This document shows, one piece after another, positions 35,851 to 44,635 of a DNA stretch of 64,000 nucleotides; position 1 is the stretch's first letter; each line of letters opens with the position of its first letter. The position numbers were made by a program, and so were the translations under genes. The DNA is from Sphingomonas sp. (GTDB lineage: Bacteria; Pseudomonadota; Alphaproteobacteria; Sphingomonadales; Sphingomonadaceae). The DNA is taken from assembly GCF_019635515.1 (NCBI RefSeq), contig NZ_JAHBZI010000002.1, positions 289,664-353,663 on the forward strand. The letters are read 5' to 3'. Under the pieces are notes generated by a model. It saw only the letters and a program-made list of their open reading frames with translations, had not been told where the DNA came from and ran no database searches.

Positions 35851-36255
35851 AAGCGACCAAAGGGCGACGATGCGCTGAGCTTTCAACGCCAGGCACGTCG
35901 TAACCGCACCGAACCCGAGAACCACTTGTGGCAAGCGATCCGCAATCGCCAGCTATCGGGAGCGAAATTTCGCCATCAAGTCTGGCTTGGCCCGTACCTC
36001 GCCGATTTTTATTGTTCCGAGGCGAAGCTCGTGGTCGAGATTGATGGCGACACGCACGCATTCCAGCAGAGCTATGATGCGCAGCGTACCGCACAGCTCG
36101 AACAAGAAGGCTTCCGATTGATCCGCTTTTCGAACGATGAGGTGATGCGGAACCTGGACGGCGTCGCGGAAACGATCCGCGAGGCGCTCATGCCCTCACC
36201 CTCCCATGCTTCGCATGGGCCCCTCCCTCTCCCCTTCAGGGAGAGGGGATTATGA
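35848..36255 (+). CDS. DUF559 (Vsr/PD-(D/E)XK-like) endonuclease-domain protein
   Basis: The 135-residue protein matches DUF559: [39 protein letters not shown], and [10 protein letters not shown] with the predicted catalytic Asp/Glu residues, then a Q...R..L...[12 protein letters not shown] segment. The family is related to very-short-patch-repair nucleases and is predicted to cut DNA. Its last about 21 residues (from [10 protein letters not shown]) are encoded by the right inverted repeat, and its ATG lies in the left one. The gene sits alone between fabI and aroC and overlaps the aroC start by 4 bp, so the whole unit looks inserted. Confidence 0.85.
   Translation: MKRPKGDDALSFQRQARRNRTEPENHLWQAIRNRQLSGAKFRHQVWLGPYLADFYCSEAKLVVEIDGDTHAFQQSYDAQRTAQLEQEGFRLIRFSNDEVMRNLDGVAETIREALMPSPSHASHGPLPLPFRERGL
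36189..36248. repeat. Right inverted repeat flanking the DUF559 gene
   Basis: The block from CATGCCCTCACCCTCCCATG to CCTTCAGGGAGAGGGG is the near-complement of the left repeat. It encodes the DUF559 C-terminus, and its terminal GGGAGAGGGG lies 3 bases before the aroC ATG, where it would serve as the aroC ribosome-binding site. Confidence 0.8.
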
Positions 36256-37322
36256 GCTACAACACCTTCGGACGCGTCTTTCGCTTCACCACCTGGGGGG
36301 AATCGCACGGGCCCGCGCTCGGCGCGGTGGTCGATGGCTGCCCGCCGGGACTGGCTTTGTCCGAAGCCGATATCCAGCCGTTCCTCGACAAGCGCCGCCC
36401 GGGCACCTCGCGTTTCACCACCCAGCGGCAGGAACCCGATCAGGTCCGCATCCTCTCGGGCGTGTTCGAGGGCAGGACCACCGGCACGCCGATCGCGCTG
36501 CATATCGACAATGTCGATCAACGTTCGAAGGATTATTCGGAAGTCGCCCAGGCCTATCGCCCCGGGCACGCCGATTACGCTTATGACGCCAAATATGGTT
36601 TTCGCGACTATCGCGGCGGCGGGCGCAGCTCGGCGCGCGAGACCGCGGCGCGGGTGGCGGCGGGCGCGGTCGCGCGGCTGGTGATTCCCGAGGTCAAGAT
36701 CGCCGCCTGGGTAGAGGCGATCGGCGGCGACGCCATATTCTATTCGCGTTTCGACGAGGAGGAGATCGCCCGCAATCCCTTCTTCTGCCCCGATGCCCAG
36801 GCCGCGTCGCGCTGGGAGCGGAAGGTCGATGAAGCGCGCAAGGCGGGGTCGTCGCTCGGGGCGACGGTCACCTGCCAAGCAAGCGGGGTGCCGGCTGGCT
36901 GGGGCGCGCCGCTCTACGCCAAGCTCGACAGCGAACTGGCCGCGGCGATGATGTCGATCAACGCCGTGAAGGGAGTCGAGATCGGCGATGGCTTCGCGGC
37001 CGCGCTGGCGACCGGCGAGGGCAATGCCGATCCGATGCGCCCCGGCGCAGACGGTCCGCAATTCCTCGCCAATCATGCCGGCGGGATCGCGGGCGGCATC
37101 TCGACCGGTCAGCCCATCTGGGTGCGCACCGCCTTCAAGCCGACCAGCTCGATCCTCACGCCCGTGGAGACGATCACGCGGGAAGGCGAGGCGACCGAGA
37201 TCCGCACCAAGGGCCGCCATGATCCTTGCGTCGGCATCCGCGGCGCGCCGGTGGTCGAAGCGATGATGGCGCTGGTGCTGGCCGACCAGAAGCTGCTCCA
37301 CCGGGCGCAGACGGGGCGCTAG
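36252..37322 (+). CDS. aroC: Chorismate synthase
   Basis: A 356-residue enzyme for the last step of the shikimate pathway (EPSP to chorismate, FMN-dependent). Signatures include [60 protein letters not shown] and the C-terminal [22 protein letters not shown] 36252 starts within the stop of the DUF559 gene and uses the repeat-borne GGGAGAGGGG as a likely Shine-Dalgarno. Confidence 0.96.
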   Translation: MSYNTFGRVFRFTTWGESHGPALGAVVDGCPPGLALSEADIQPFLDKRRPGTSRFTTQRQEPDQVRILSGVFEGRTTGTPIALHIDNVDQRSKDYSEVAQAYRPGHADYAYDAKYGFRDYRGGGRSSARETAARVAAGAVARLVIPEVKIAAWVEAIGGDAIFYSRFDEEEIARNPFFCPDAQAASRWERKVDEARKAGSSLGATVTCQASGVPAGWGAPLYAKLDSELAAAMMSINAVKGVEIGDGFAAALATGEGNADPMRPGADGPQFLANHAGGIAGGISTGQPIWVRTAFKPTSSILTPVETITREGEATEIRTKGRHDPCVGIRGAPVVEAMMALVLADQKLLHRAQTGR

Positions 37323-37346
37323 CCCGCAAGCGCGCCCGACGGCGCC

Positions 37347-38636
37347 TCAATCGGCGAACGGATCGCGCACCAGGATCGTGTCGTCGCGCTGCGGACTGGT
37401 CGAAACCAGCGCGACCGGGCACTGGATCAGCTCCTCGATGCGGCGGATATATTTGATCGCCTGCGCCGGCAGATCGGCCCAGCTGCGCGCGCCCGCGGTC
37501 GATTCCGCCCAGCCCGGCATCGTTTCATAGACCGCCTCGACCGCCGCCTGGTCCGCGGCATTGGCCGGATAATAATCCAGCGTCTCACCGCGCAGCTTGT
37601 AGCCGGCGCAGATCGATACTTCCTCCAGCCCGTCGAGCACGTCGATCTTGGTCAGCGCGATGCCGGTGATTCCCGATACCGCCGCCGACTGGCGCAGCAG
37701 CACCGCATCGAGCCAGCCGCAGCGCCGCTTGCGCCCGGTGACCGTGCCGAACTCATGCCCGCGCGTGCCCAGCCGCTCGCCGATGTCATTGTCCTGCTCG
37801 GTCGGGAACGGCCCCGAGCCGACCCGCGTGGTATAGGCTTTGGCGATTCCCAGCACGAAGCCGACCGCGCTTGGCCCCATGCCGCTGCCCGCCGCCGCGG
37901 TGCCCGCCACCGTGTTCGACGAGGTCACGAACGGATAGGTGCCGTGATCGATATCGAGCAGCACGCCCTGCGCGCCCTCGAACAGGATCCGCCGCCCGCG
38001 CGACCGCGCCTCGGCGAGCGTCCGCCACACCGGCTCGGCGAAGGGCAGCACGAAGCCGGCGATGTCCTTGAGCTCGGCGACCAGAGCCGCGCGATCGACC
38101 GGCGCTTCGCCGAATCCGGCCCGCAATGCGTCATGATGCGCGCACAGCCGGTCGAGCTGCGGGCCGAGATCGTCGAGATGCGCGAGATCGCATACCCGGA
38201 TCGCGCGCCGGCCGACCTTGTCCTCATAGGCCGGGCCGATCCCGCGCCGGGTCGTGCCGATCTTGCCGGCGCCGCTGGCATCTTCGCGCAGCGCGTCGAG
38301 ATCGCGGTGGAACGGCAGGATCAGCGGGCAGGTATCGGCGACCTTGAGCGTCGCCGGGGTGACGTTGACACCCTGCCCGCGCAATTTCTCGACCTCGGAT
38401 TTGAGGTGCCACGGATCGAGCACCACGCCATTGCCGATCACGCTCGGCGTGCCACGCACGATCCCCGAGGGCAGCAGCGACAATTTGTAGACATTCTCGC
38501 CGACCACCAAAGTGTGTCCGGCATTGTGCCCGCCCTGGAAACGCACGACCATGTCGGCGCGTTCGGCGAGCCAGTCGACGATCTTTCCCTTGCCCTCATC
38601 GCCCCATTGGGCGCCGATCACTGCGACATTGGCCAT
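37347..38636 (-). CDS. purA: Adenylosuccinate synthetase
   Basis: A 429-residue GTP-dependent enzyme forming adenylosuccinate from IMP and Asp. It has the P-loop-like [36 protein letters not shown], the [23 protein letters not shown] motif and the C-terminal substrate loop region. ATG 38636 begins the conserved protein; reading further upstream is a shadow. It is transcribed away from the FAH-family gene. Confidence 0.96.
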   Translation of the reverse strand: MANVAVIGAQWGDEGKGKIVDWLAERADMVVRFQGGHNAGHTLVVGENVYKLSLLPSGIVRGTPSVIGNGVVLDPWHLKSEVEKLRGQGVNVTPATLKVADTCPLILPFHRDLDALREDASGAGKIGTTRRGIGPAYEDKVGRRAIRVCDLAHLDDLGPQLDRLCAHHDALRAGFGEAPVDRAALVAELKDIAGFVLPFAEPVWRTLAEARSRGRRILFEGAQGVLLDIDHGTYPFVTSSNTVAGTAAAGSGMGPSAVGFVLGIAKAYTTRVGSGPFPTEQDNDIGERLGTRGHEFGTVTGRKRRCGWLDAVLLRQSAAVSGITGIALTKIDVLDGLEEVSICAGYKLRGETLDYYPANAADQAAVEAVYETMPGWAESTAGARSWADLPAQAIKYIRRIEELIQCPVALVSTSPQRDDTILVRDPFAD

Positions 38637-38649
38637 GGATACAGGTCTC

Positions 38650-38693
38650 CGCCTGCCGGCGAGGCCCGACGCCGCCCTTCGACAGGGCTCGGC
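38650..38693. repeat. Two GC-rich hairpins in the purA/FAH gap
   Basis: GCCTGCCGGCGAGGC is followed by CGCCGCCCTTCGACAGGGCTCGGCGGCG, each able to fold into a stem-loop. They sit in the 5' region of the divergent purA gene. Both look like short interspersed repeats rather than operators; no other purpose is visible. Confidence 0.4.
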
Positions 38694-38784
38694 GGCGCGG
38701 GTGTTCCTGAAATGCGTGGCGCGAATGGCCTTGGCCGGGCCCCGCGTCAAGGTCTAAGACAATGGCGACAACAAAGGAGAGATC

Positions 38785-39789
38785 ATGAAACTGGCGAGCC
38801 TCAAGCACGGTCGCGACGGTAAACTCGTCGTCGTCTCGAACGACCTCGCCTGGTATGCGAGCGCCAGCATGATCGCGCCGACGCTGCAGGCGGCGCTCGA
38901 CGATTGGGACCGGGTCGAGGCCGATCTGCGCAACCTCCAGACCGACCTCGATCACGAAGTCATCCCGCGCGAGCGTTTCCATGAGCGCCTCGCCGCCGCA
39001 CCGCTGCCGCGCGCCTATCAATGGGCCGATGGCTCGGCCTATGTGAACCATGTCGCGCTGGTGCGGCAGGCGCGCGCGGCGGAGATGCCCGACAGTTTCT
39101 GGCACGATCCCTTGATGTATCAGGGCGGATCGGACGGTTTCCTGGGCCCGCGCGATCCGATTCCGCTCGCGGATGAAGCTTGGGGTTGCGATCTCGAAGC
39201 CGAAGTGGTGGTCGTCACCGGTGACGTTCCGCTCGGCGCCTCGCGCGAGGAGGCGCTGGCGGCGGTGCGGCTGGTCGGCCTCACCAACGATGTATCGCTG
39301 CGCAACCTCATCCCCGGTGAGCTCGCCAAGGGTTTCGGCTTCTTCCAGTCCAAGCCGGCCAGCGCCTTCTCGCCGGTGTTCGTGACGCCCGACGCGCTTG
39401 GCGACTGGTGGCAGGACGGCAAGCTTCATCGCAAGCTGATGGTCGATCTCAACGGCAAGCCGTTCGGCCGCGCCGAAGCCGGCGAGGATATGACCTTCGA
39501 TTTCGGCACGCTGATCGCCCATGCCGCCAAGACGCGGAAATTGGGCGCCGGCACGATCATCGGCTCGGGCACCGTCTCGAATCGCGGCGAGGATGGCGGC
39601 CCTGGCAAGCCGATCGCCGAGGGCGGCGTCGGCTATTCGTGCCTCGCCGAAGTCCGCACCGTCGAGACGATCCTGCGTGGGAGCGCGGAAACGCCGTTCC
39701 TGAAAGCCGGCGATACCGTCCGTATCTGGGCCGAGGACGACAGGCATCACCCGATCTTCGGGGTGATCGAGCAGACCGTCGGCGGCTGA
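38785..39789 (+). CDS. Fumarylacetoacetate hydrolase family protein
   Basis: The 334-residue protein has the FAH-type C-terminal domain: DEAWGCDLEAEVVVVTGDVP with metal-binding Glu residues, LVGLTNDVSLRNLIPGELAK, FQSKPASAFSPVFVTPDAL and the GTIIGSGTVSNRG segment. Members cleave or decarboxylate diketo acids; the specific substrate here is unknown. AAAGGAGA precedes ATG 38785. A small conserved gene follows after 1 bp. Confidence 0.9.
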   Translation: MKLASLKHGRDGKLVVVSNDLAWYASASMIAPTLQAALDDWDRVEADLRNLQTDLDHEVIPRERFHERLAAAPLPRAYQWADGSAYVNHVALVRQARAAEMPDSFWHDPLMYQGGSDGFLGPRDPIPLADEAWGCDLEAEVVVVTGDVPLGASREEALAAVRLVGLTNDVSLRNLIPGELAKGFGFFQSKPASAFSPVFVTPDALGDWWQDGKLHRKLMVDLNGKPFGRAEAGEDMTFDFGTLIAHAAKTRKLGAGTIIGSGTVSNRGEDGGPGKPIAEGGVGYSCLAEVRTVETILRGSAETPFLKAGDTVRIWAEDDRHHPIFGVIEQTVGG

Positions 39790-39790
39790 G

Positions 39791-40135
39791 TTGGTCGAGA
39801 CGGTCACGCTCTGGCGCCCGGTCGGCCCGGCGGAGCTGGCGCTGGTCGAGGCCAGCGGCATGCGCGGCTTTCCGCCGCGCCTTCCCGATCAGCCGATCTT
39901 CTATCCGGTCACGACCGAGGACTATGCGATCAAGATCGCGCGCGATTGGAATGTGCGGGATAGCGGCAGCGGTTTCGTTACCCGCTTTGCGGTGCGTCGT
40001 GACTATCTCGATGGCTATGCGATCCAGGATGCCGGCGGGCAGGCACACCGCGAATATTGGATTCCAGCCGGAGACCTGCCGGCGTTCAACGCGGCGATCG
40101 TCGGCCCGATCGAAGTGACGCACCGCTTCGAATGA
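39791..40135 (+). CDS. Conserved small protein annotated elsewhere as ADP-ribosylation/crystallin J1
   Basis: A 114-residue protein (VTLWRPVGPAELALVEASGM, LPDQPIFYPVTTEDYAIKIA, HREYWIPAGDLPAFNAAIVG) that I recognise as a widespread conserved family carrying the automatic label ADP-ribosylation/crystallin J1. No catalytic motif of ADP-ribosylglycohydrolases is visible, so the label should not be taken as function. It begins at TTG 39791, one base after the FAH-family gene's stop, and is probably co-transcribed. Confidence 0.7.
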   Translation: MVETVTLWRPVGPAELALVEASGMRGFPPRLPDQPIFYPVTTEDYAIKIARDWNVRDSGSGFVTRFAVRRDYLDGYAIQDAGGQAHREYWIPAGDLPAFNAAIVGPIEVTHRFE

Positions 40136-40178
40136 ATGGGTTGTTGCGCATGTCGGGTCGCGTCCCGATCTCAGCGTC

Positions 40179-40751
40179 ATGACGGACGCGTGCTTCTATG
40201 GCTTGTTCGAAACCGAAGGCGGCTTCGCCGCGATCGGTTGGAACGTGAACGGCGTCACCGCCCTGCGCCTGCCGGCAAGCAATCCGCACGAAGCCGAATG
40301 GGCGCTGCTCCGCCGCCTGCCCGATGCGCAGCTGGTGTCGCCACCGCCACAGGTGCGGGCAGTGATCGAGGACGCCCGGCGCTATTTCGCCGGCGAACGC
40401 GTCGATTTCGGACAGGTGCCGGTCGATCTCGGCACGCAGCGGCCCTTCTTCGAGCGCGTCTACGCCGCCGTCCGCCAGCTCGGCTGGGGCGAGACCGCCA
40501 CCTATGGCGCCATCGCCAGGCTGCTCGATGCCGGCCCCGAATCCGCTCGCGCCGTTGGCCAGGCGATGGCTAGCAACCCGGTGCCGCTGATCATCCCCTG
40601 CCACCGCGTCACCGCCGCCAACGGCCAGATCGGCGGCTTCTCCGCCCCCGGTGGTTCCTCGTCCAAGGCGCATATGCTCGGCCTCGAAGGCGTCGAGGTC
40701 CGCGATGGGATCGTCACCCGCAATGTCGCGCAACTGGCTATGGGCTTCTAG
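40179..40751 (+). CDS. ogt: Methylated-DNA-[protein]-cysteine S-methyltransferase
   Basis: The 190-residue protein has the alkyl-acceptor motif IPCHRV, the DNA-binding segment RVYAAVRQLGWGETATYGAI and GGFSAPGGSSSKAHML after the active site. It repairs O6-alkylguanine by suicide transfer to the Cys. It ends tail-to-tail with the 2H phosphoesterase gene, sharing the palindromic CTAG as both stop codons. Confidence 0.93.
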   Translation: MTDACFYGLFETEGGFAAIGWNVNGVTALRLPASNPHEAEWALLRRLPDAQLVSPPPQVRAVIEDARRYFAGERVDFGQVPVDLGTQRPFFERVYAAVRQLGWGETATYGAIARLLDAGPESARAVGQAMASNPVPLIIPCHRVTAANGQIGGFSAPGGSSSKAHMLGLEGVEVRDGIVTRNVAQLAMGF

Positions 40752-41269
40752 AAAGCGAAAGACGTCTGCCGGCCGATCAGCGGCCAGCGCCCAAGCTCCT
40801 CATGGCGGCCCTGCCCGTAAATGCTGCGGACCAGCTGGAACTCCTCGGCGATCCAGCTGATCGGCGCGATCGCCTTTCGCCGCTCCGGCGCATTGCCATA
40901 GGCGACGGAGAGGTGCGGTTCGGCATCATAGCCGGGCACCGGCATGCCCACATTCGCCAGCCCCTGCTTGAACAGCGTGCGAAGCGTGCGCACGCCGCGC
41001 GCCTTGCCGATCAGCGCGTTGCGGCGGAGCGTGTGCAGCGAGATGCGGAAGGGGTCGAGCGACAGCGCGGCGGCGATGGCGATCAGCCGGTCGAGCCGCG
41101 CGGCCGAGATATCCCGGGCATCGCCCAGGGGCAGTACCGTGCAATGAAACCGCGCCGGCCCATAGCTGCTGGCGATATCGAGCAGCCGCCGGCAGCAATC
41201 GATCTCCCGCGCCACGGCCGGCGGCGGTTTGATCATCACATAGAGGGGCTGGGCACCGGTCATCGGCAT
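40748..41269 (-). CDS. 2H phosphoesterase (2'-5' RNA ligase/LigT-like) at the end of the SOS operon
   Basis: The 173-residue protein contains two 2H motifs, HCTVLPL and HLSVAYG, the catalytic His-x-Ser/Thr pairs of the LigT/2'-5' RNA ligase family. Such enzymes act on 2',3'-cyclic or 2'-5' RNA phosphodiester ends. The gene starts 3 bp after the dnaE2 stop on the same strand, so it appears to be the fourth gene of the imuA-imuB-dnaE2 operon. What a 2H enzyme would do in SOS mutagenesis is unknown. Confidence 0.82.
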   Translation of the reverse strand: MPMTGAQPLYVMIKPPPAVAREIDCCRRLLDIASSYGPARFHCTVLPLGDARDISAARLDRLIAIAAALSLDPFRISLHTLRRNALIGKARGVRTLRTLFKQGLANVGMPVPGYDAEPHLSVAYGNAPERRKAIAPISWIAEEFQLVRSIYGQGRHEELGRWPLIGRQTSFAF

Positions 41270-41272
41270 GGC

Positions 41273-44200
41273 TCAGTGGAAATCGTGCGACTTGATCGGG
41301 ATGCCGCCATCGTCGCGGCCGCTGCGCCGCGGCGCCCAGGCATCGAGCGCGCGTTGCCGGGCGAGGTGCAGCGCCTCGGGCTTGCGGTCGCGCGGATCGA
41401 TCGTCCCGCCATGCGTCGCGCCGTCGCCGGGCACGGACATGCGCGGAAGATCGAGATCGCCGACGTCGCGCAGCCAGAGGGTGAGGTCGATCAGGCTCTC
41501 GGCGACGAGATGGATGACGATGCCCTCCTTCTGAACCTTGCCGCGGATCGCCAGCATCGTCGCCGACATCACCGTGCGGCGATTGGCCTCGAAGCGGTCG
41601 GCCCACAGCACCGCATTGGCGATGCCGGTCTCGTCCTCCAGCGTCACGAACACCACGCCCTTGGCGCTGCCCGGCCGCTGGCGGACCAGGATCAGCCCCG
41701 CCACTTCGACGCGCGCGCCATCCTTCAGATCCGCGAGACGCGCGCATGGCGCGATCCGCCGCGCCGCCAGCCGCTCGCGCAGGAACGAGACCGGATGCGC
41801 GCGCAGCGACATCTGCGTGGCGCGATAATCCTCGACGACTTCTCGCCCTGCGGTAAGCGGCGTCAATGCCACCGGCACTTCGCTGGTCTCGGGCAATATC
41901 CGGCCCGCGCGGGCATCGGCCAAGGCCAATAGTGGCAGCGGTGCCTGCGCCAGTCCCTTGATCGTCCATAGCGCCTGCCGCCGGTTCAGTCCCAGCGACT
42001 GGAACGCGTCGGCCCGCGCCAGCCGCTCGAGCGCGGCCGGCTTCACCCCCGAGCGGCGCCATGCGTCCTCGATCGAGGTAAAGGGGCTGGCGCCACGCGC
42101 CGTGACAAGGCGCTCCGCATCCTTGCTGTCGAGCCCCTGCACGACATGCATCCCCAACCGCAGCGGCCGCAGTGCGCGCCAGTCCGCCTCGCTTCCACGG
42201 AACCGCGCGTCGACCGGACGGTCATTGCCCGCGCCCGCCACCATCTGCGTGTCCCACACGCTGGCGTTGATGCACACCGGCAGCGCCTCGACGCCATGCT
42301 CGCGCGCATCGCGGACCAGCTGCGCCGGCGCGTAAAATCCCATCGGCTGCGAATTGAGCAACGCCGCGCAGAAGATGTCGGGATGGCGGCACTTCATCCA
42401 CGACGAGGCGACGGCGATCTTGGCGAAGCTGGCGGCATGGCTTTCCGGGAAGCCGTAATTGCTGAACCCCTCGATCTGCGCGATCAGCCGTTCGGCGAAT
42501 TCCTCGCTGATCCCGTTGGCGCGCATGCCGGAAAGCAGCTTGGGCCGGAACTCGCCGATCGTGCCGTCGGCCTTGAAGCTCGCCATCGCCCGGCGCAGCC
42601 GGTCGGCCTCGCTGGGGGCGAAGCCGGCGCCGAGGATCGCCACCTGCATCGCCTGTTCCTGGAACAGCGGCACACCCAATGTCTTCTTGAGCACCTCCTT
42701 CAGTTTGGGCGATGGATAATCGACCAGTTTCGGGTTCTCGCGCCGCTTGAGATAGGGATGGACCATATTGCCCTGGATCGGGCCGGGCCGGACGATCGCG
42801 ACCTGGATCGCGACATCGTAGAAATTGACCGGCTTCATCCGCGGCAGCATCGACATCTGCGCCCGGCTCTCGATCTGGAATACGCCCAGCGTATCGGCCT
42901 GACGGATCATCTTGAAGGTCAGATCGTCATCGTCCTGAAGAACAGGCGAGGCGAGGTTGAGCGCGATCCCTTTATGCTCGGCCAGCAGATCGAACGAGCG
43001 CCGCATGCACCCCAGCATGCCGAGCCCGAGGATATCGACCTTCATGAAGCCGAGCTCCTCGATATCGAGCTTCTCCCATTCGACGACGCGGCGATCCACC
43101 ATCGCCGCCGGCTCGACCGGGATCAGATCGTGGAGCTTGTCGCGGGTCAGCACGAAGCCGCCGGGATGCTGCGACAGATGTCGTGGCGTGCCGATCAGCT
43201 GCCTCGACAACTCCAGCGTCAGCGCCAGCCGCGGATCGCCGCGGTCTAGGTTGAGCGCCTCGACATGCTTGTCGGGCACGCCGTCGTTCGACCATCCCCA
43301 GATTTGGCTCGCCAGCGCGGCGGTGACATCCTCGGGCAGGCCCAGCGCCTTGCCGACCTCGCGCACGGCGCCACGCGAACGGAAGCGGCTGACCACCGCG
43401 GTCAGCGCGGCATGGTCATGGCCATAGGTCTCGTAGATCCACTGGATCACTTCCTCGCGCCGCTCATGCTCGAAATCGACATCGATATCGGGCGGCTCGT
43501 GGCGCTCGGTCGAGATGAAGCGCTCGAACAGCAATTGGTGCTTGATCGGGTCGATCGACGTGATCCCCAGCACATAGCAGATCACCGAATTCGCCGCGGA
43601 GCCCCGCCCCTGGCACAGGATCTTCTGGCTGAGCGCGAACTGGACGATCGAATTGACGGTCAGGAAATAGGGCGCATAGCCCATCTGCTCGACGAGATTG
43701 AGCTCATAGGTCAGCAGGTCGCAATAAGCTTGCTCCGGCTTGCCGGCGAATTTGTATTTCAGTCCGCTCCACGCCAGCTTGTGCAGCGCCTCCTGCGCCG
43801 ATCGGCCGTGCAGGACATGCTCGTCGGGATATTGGTGCTTCAGCTCGCGAAGCGAGAAGGTGCAGCGCTCGGCGATTGCCTGCGATGCCGCCAGCGCCTC
43901 TGGATATCGCCGGAACCGTCGCGCCATCTCCTCGGGTGATTTGAGGTGACGATCGGCATTGCGCTCGCGGCGGAAGCCGAGTTCGTCGAGCGTGCATTTC
44001 TCGCGGATCGCCGTGACCACATCCTGGAGCATCTGCTGCTCGGGCAAGTCATACAGCACATCCCCGGTCGCCAGCGGCGTCAGCCCGAAATGCCGGGCGG
44101 CTTGATCAAGGTGATGCAGCCGCATCGCCTCGCCGGGCCGGCGGTGCTGGGTCAGGCAGACATGGCCGCGGTCGCGCCCGAAAATGTCCGCCATCCATTG

Positions 44201-44635
44201 CAGCGACAGCGGATCGCCGGGATCGGCGAGCCCCGGCACCAGCGCGCCGACCAGCCCTTCGCCATGCCCCGCCACATCCTCCCAATGCAGGAAGCATCGG
44301 CCCTTCTCGCCATGCTGGGCATCGGCGCGCGACTTGCCGAGCGTCAGCAGCCGGGTGAGCCGCGACCAGGCGGCGATATCCTCGGGCCAGACCAGCAGCG
44401 AACTGCCATCGACCAGATCGAGCCGGCACCCGGCGATCATCCGGATCGGCAATCCGAGCTCGGATATCTTCTCGGCCGCGACCAGCGCGCGCACCACGCC
44501 GCCCAGCGAATTGCGGTCGACGATTCCCAGCGCCGGCAATCCCAGCAAAGCGGCCTGCCTGAACAACTCCTCGGGCGCCGAAGCGCCCCGCAGGAACGAA
44601 TAATGCGTCGTCACCTGGAGTTCGGCATAACTCAC
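41273..44635 (-). CDS. dnaE2: Error-prone DNA polymerase III alpha subunit
   Basis: The 1120-residue protein has an N-terminal PHP domain (LQVTTHYSFLRGASAPEEL), the C-family polymerase core with catalytic acidic residues in PPDIDVDFEHERREEVIQWI, finger and thumb regions (LSQHPGGFVLTRDKLHDL, VRPGPIQGNMVHPYLKRRE), and a C-terminal OB domain (VEVAGLILVRQRPGSAKG). It performs translesion synthesis with ImuB. It starts at GTG 44635, overlapping the imuB stop, and is expected to be SOS-induced from the imuA promoter. Confidence 0.95.
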   Translation of the reverse strand: MSYAELQVTTHYSFLRGASAPEELFRQAALLGLPALGIVDRNSLGGVVRALVAAEKISELGLPIRMIAGCRLDLVDGSSLLVWPEDIAAWSRLTRLLTLGKSRADAQHGEKGRCFLHWEDVAGHGEGLVGALVPGLADPGDPLSLQWMADIFGRDRGHVCLTQHRRPGEAMRLHHLDQAARHFGLTPLATGDVLYDLPEQQMLQDVVTAIREKCTLDELGFRRERNADRHLKSPEEMARRFRRYPEALAASQAIAERCTFSLRELKHQYPDEHVLHGRSAQEALHKLAWSGLKYKFAGKPEQAYCDLLTYELNLVEQMGYAPYFLTVNSIVQFALSQKILCQGRGSAANSVICYVLGITSIDPIKHQLLFERFISTERHEPPDIDVDFEHERREEVIQWIYETYGHDHAALTAVVSRFRSRGAVREVGKALGLPEDVTAALASQIWGWSNDGVPDKHVEALNLDRGDPRLALTLELSRQLIGTPRHLSQHPGGFVLTRDKLHDLIPVEPAAMVDRRVVEWEKLDIEELGFMKVDILGLGMLGCMRRSFDLLAEHKGIALNLASPVLQDDDDLTFKMIRQADTLGVFQIESRAQMSMLPRMKPVNFYDVAIQVAIVRPGPIQGNMVHPYLKRRENPKLVDYPSPKLKEVLKKTLGVPLFQEQAMQVAILGAGFAPSEADRLRRAMASFKADGTIGEFRPKLLSGMRANGISEEFAERLIAQIEGFSNYGFPESHAASFAKIAVASSWMKCRHPDIFCAALLNSQPMGFYAPAQLVRDAREHGVEALPVCINASVWDTQMVAGAGNDRPVDARFRGSEADWRALRPLRLGMHVVQGLDSKDAERLVTARGASPFTSIEDAWRRSGVKPAALERLARADAFQSLGLNRRQALWTIKGLAQAPLPLLALADARAGRILPETSEVPVALTPLTAGREVVEDYRATQMSLRAHPVSFLRERLAARRIAPCARLADLKDGARVEVAGLILVRQRPGSAKGVVFVTLEDETGIANAVLWADRFEANRRTVMSATMLAIRGKVQKEGIVIHLVAESLIDLTLWLRDVGDLDLPRMSVPGDGATHGGTIDPRDRKPEALHLARQRALDAWAPRRSGRDDGGIPIKSHDFH

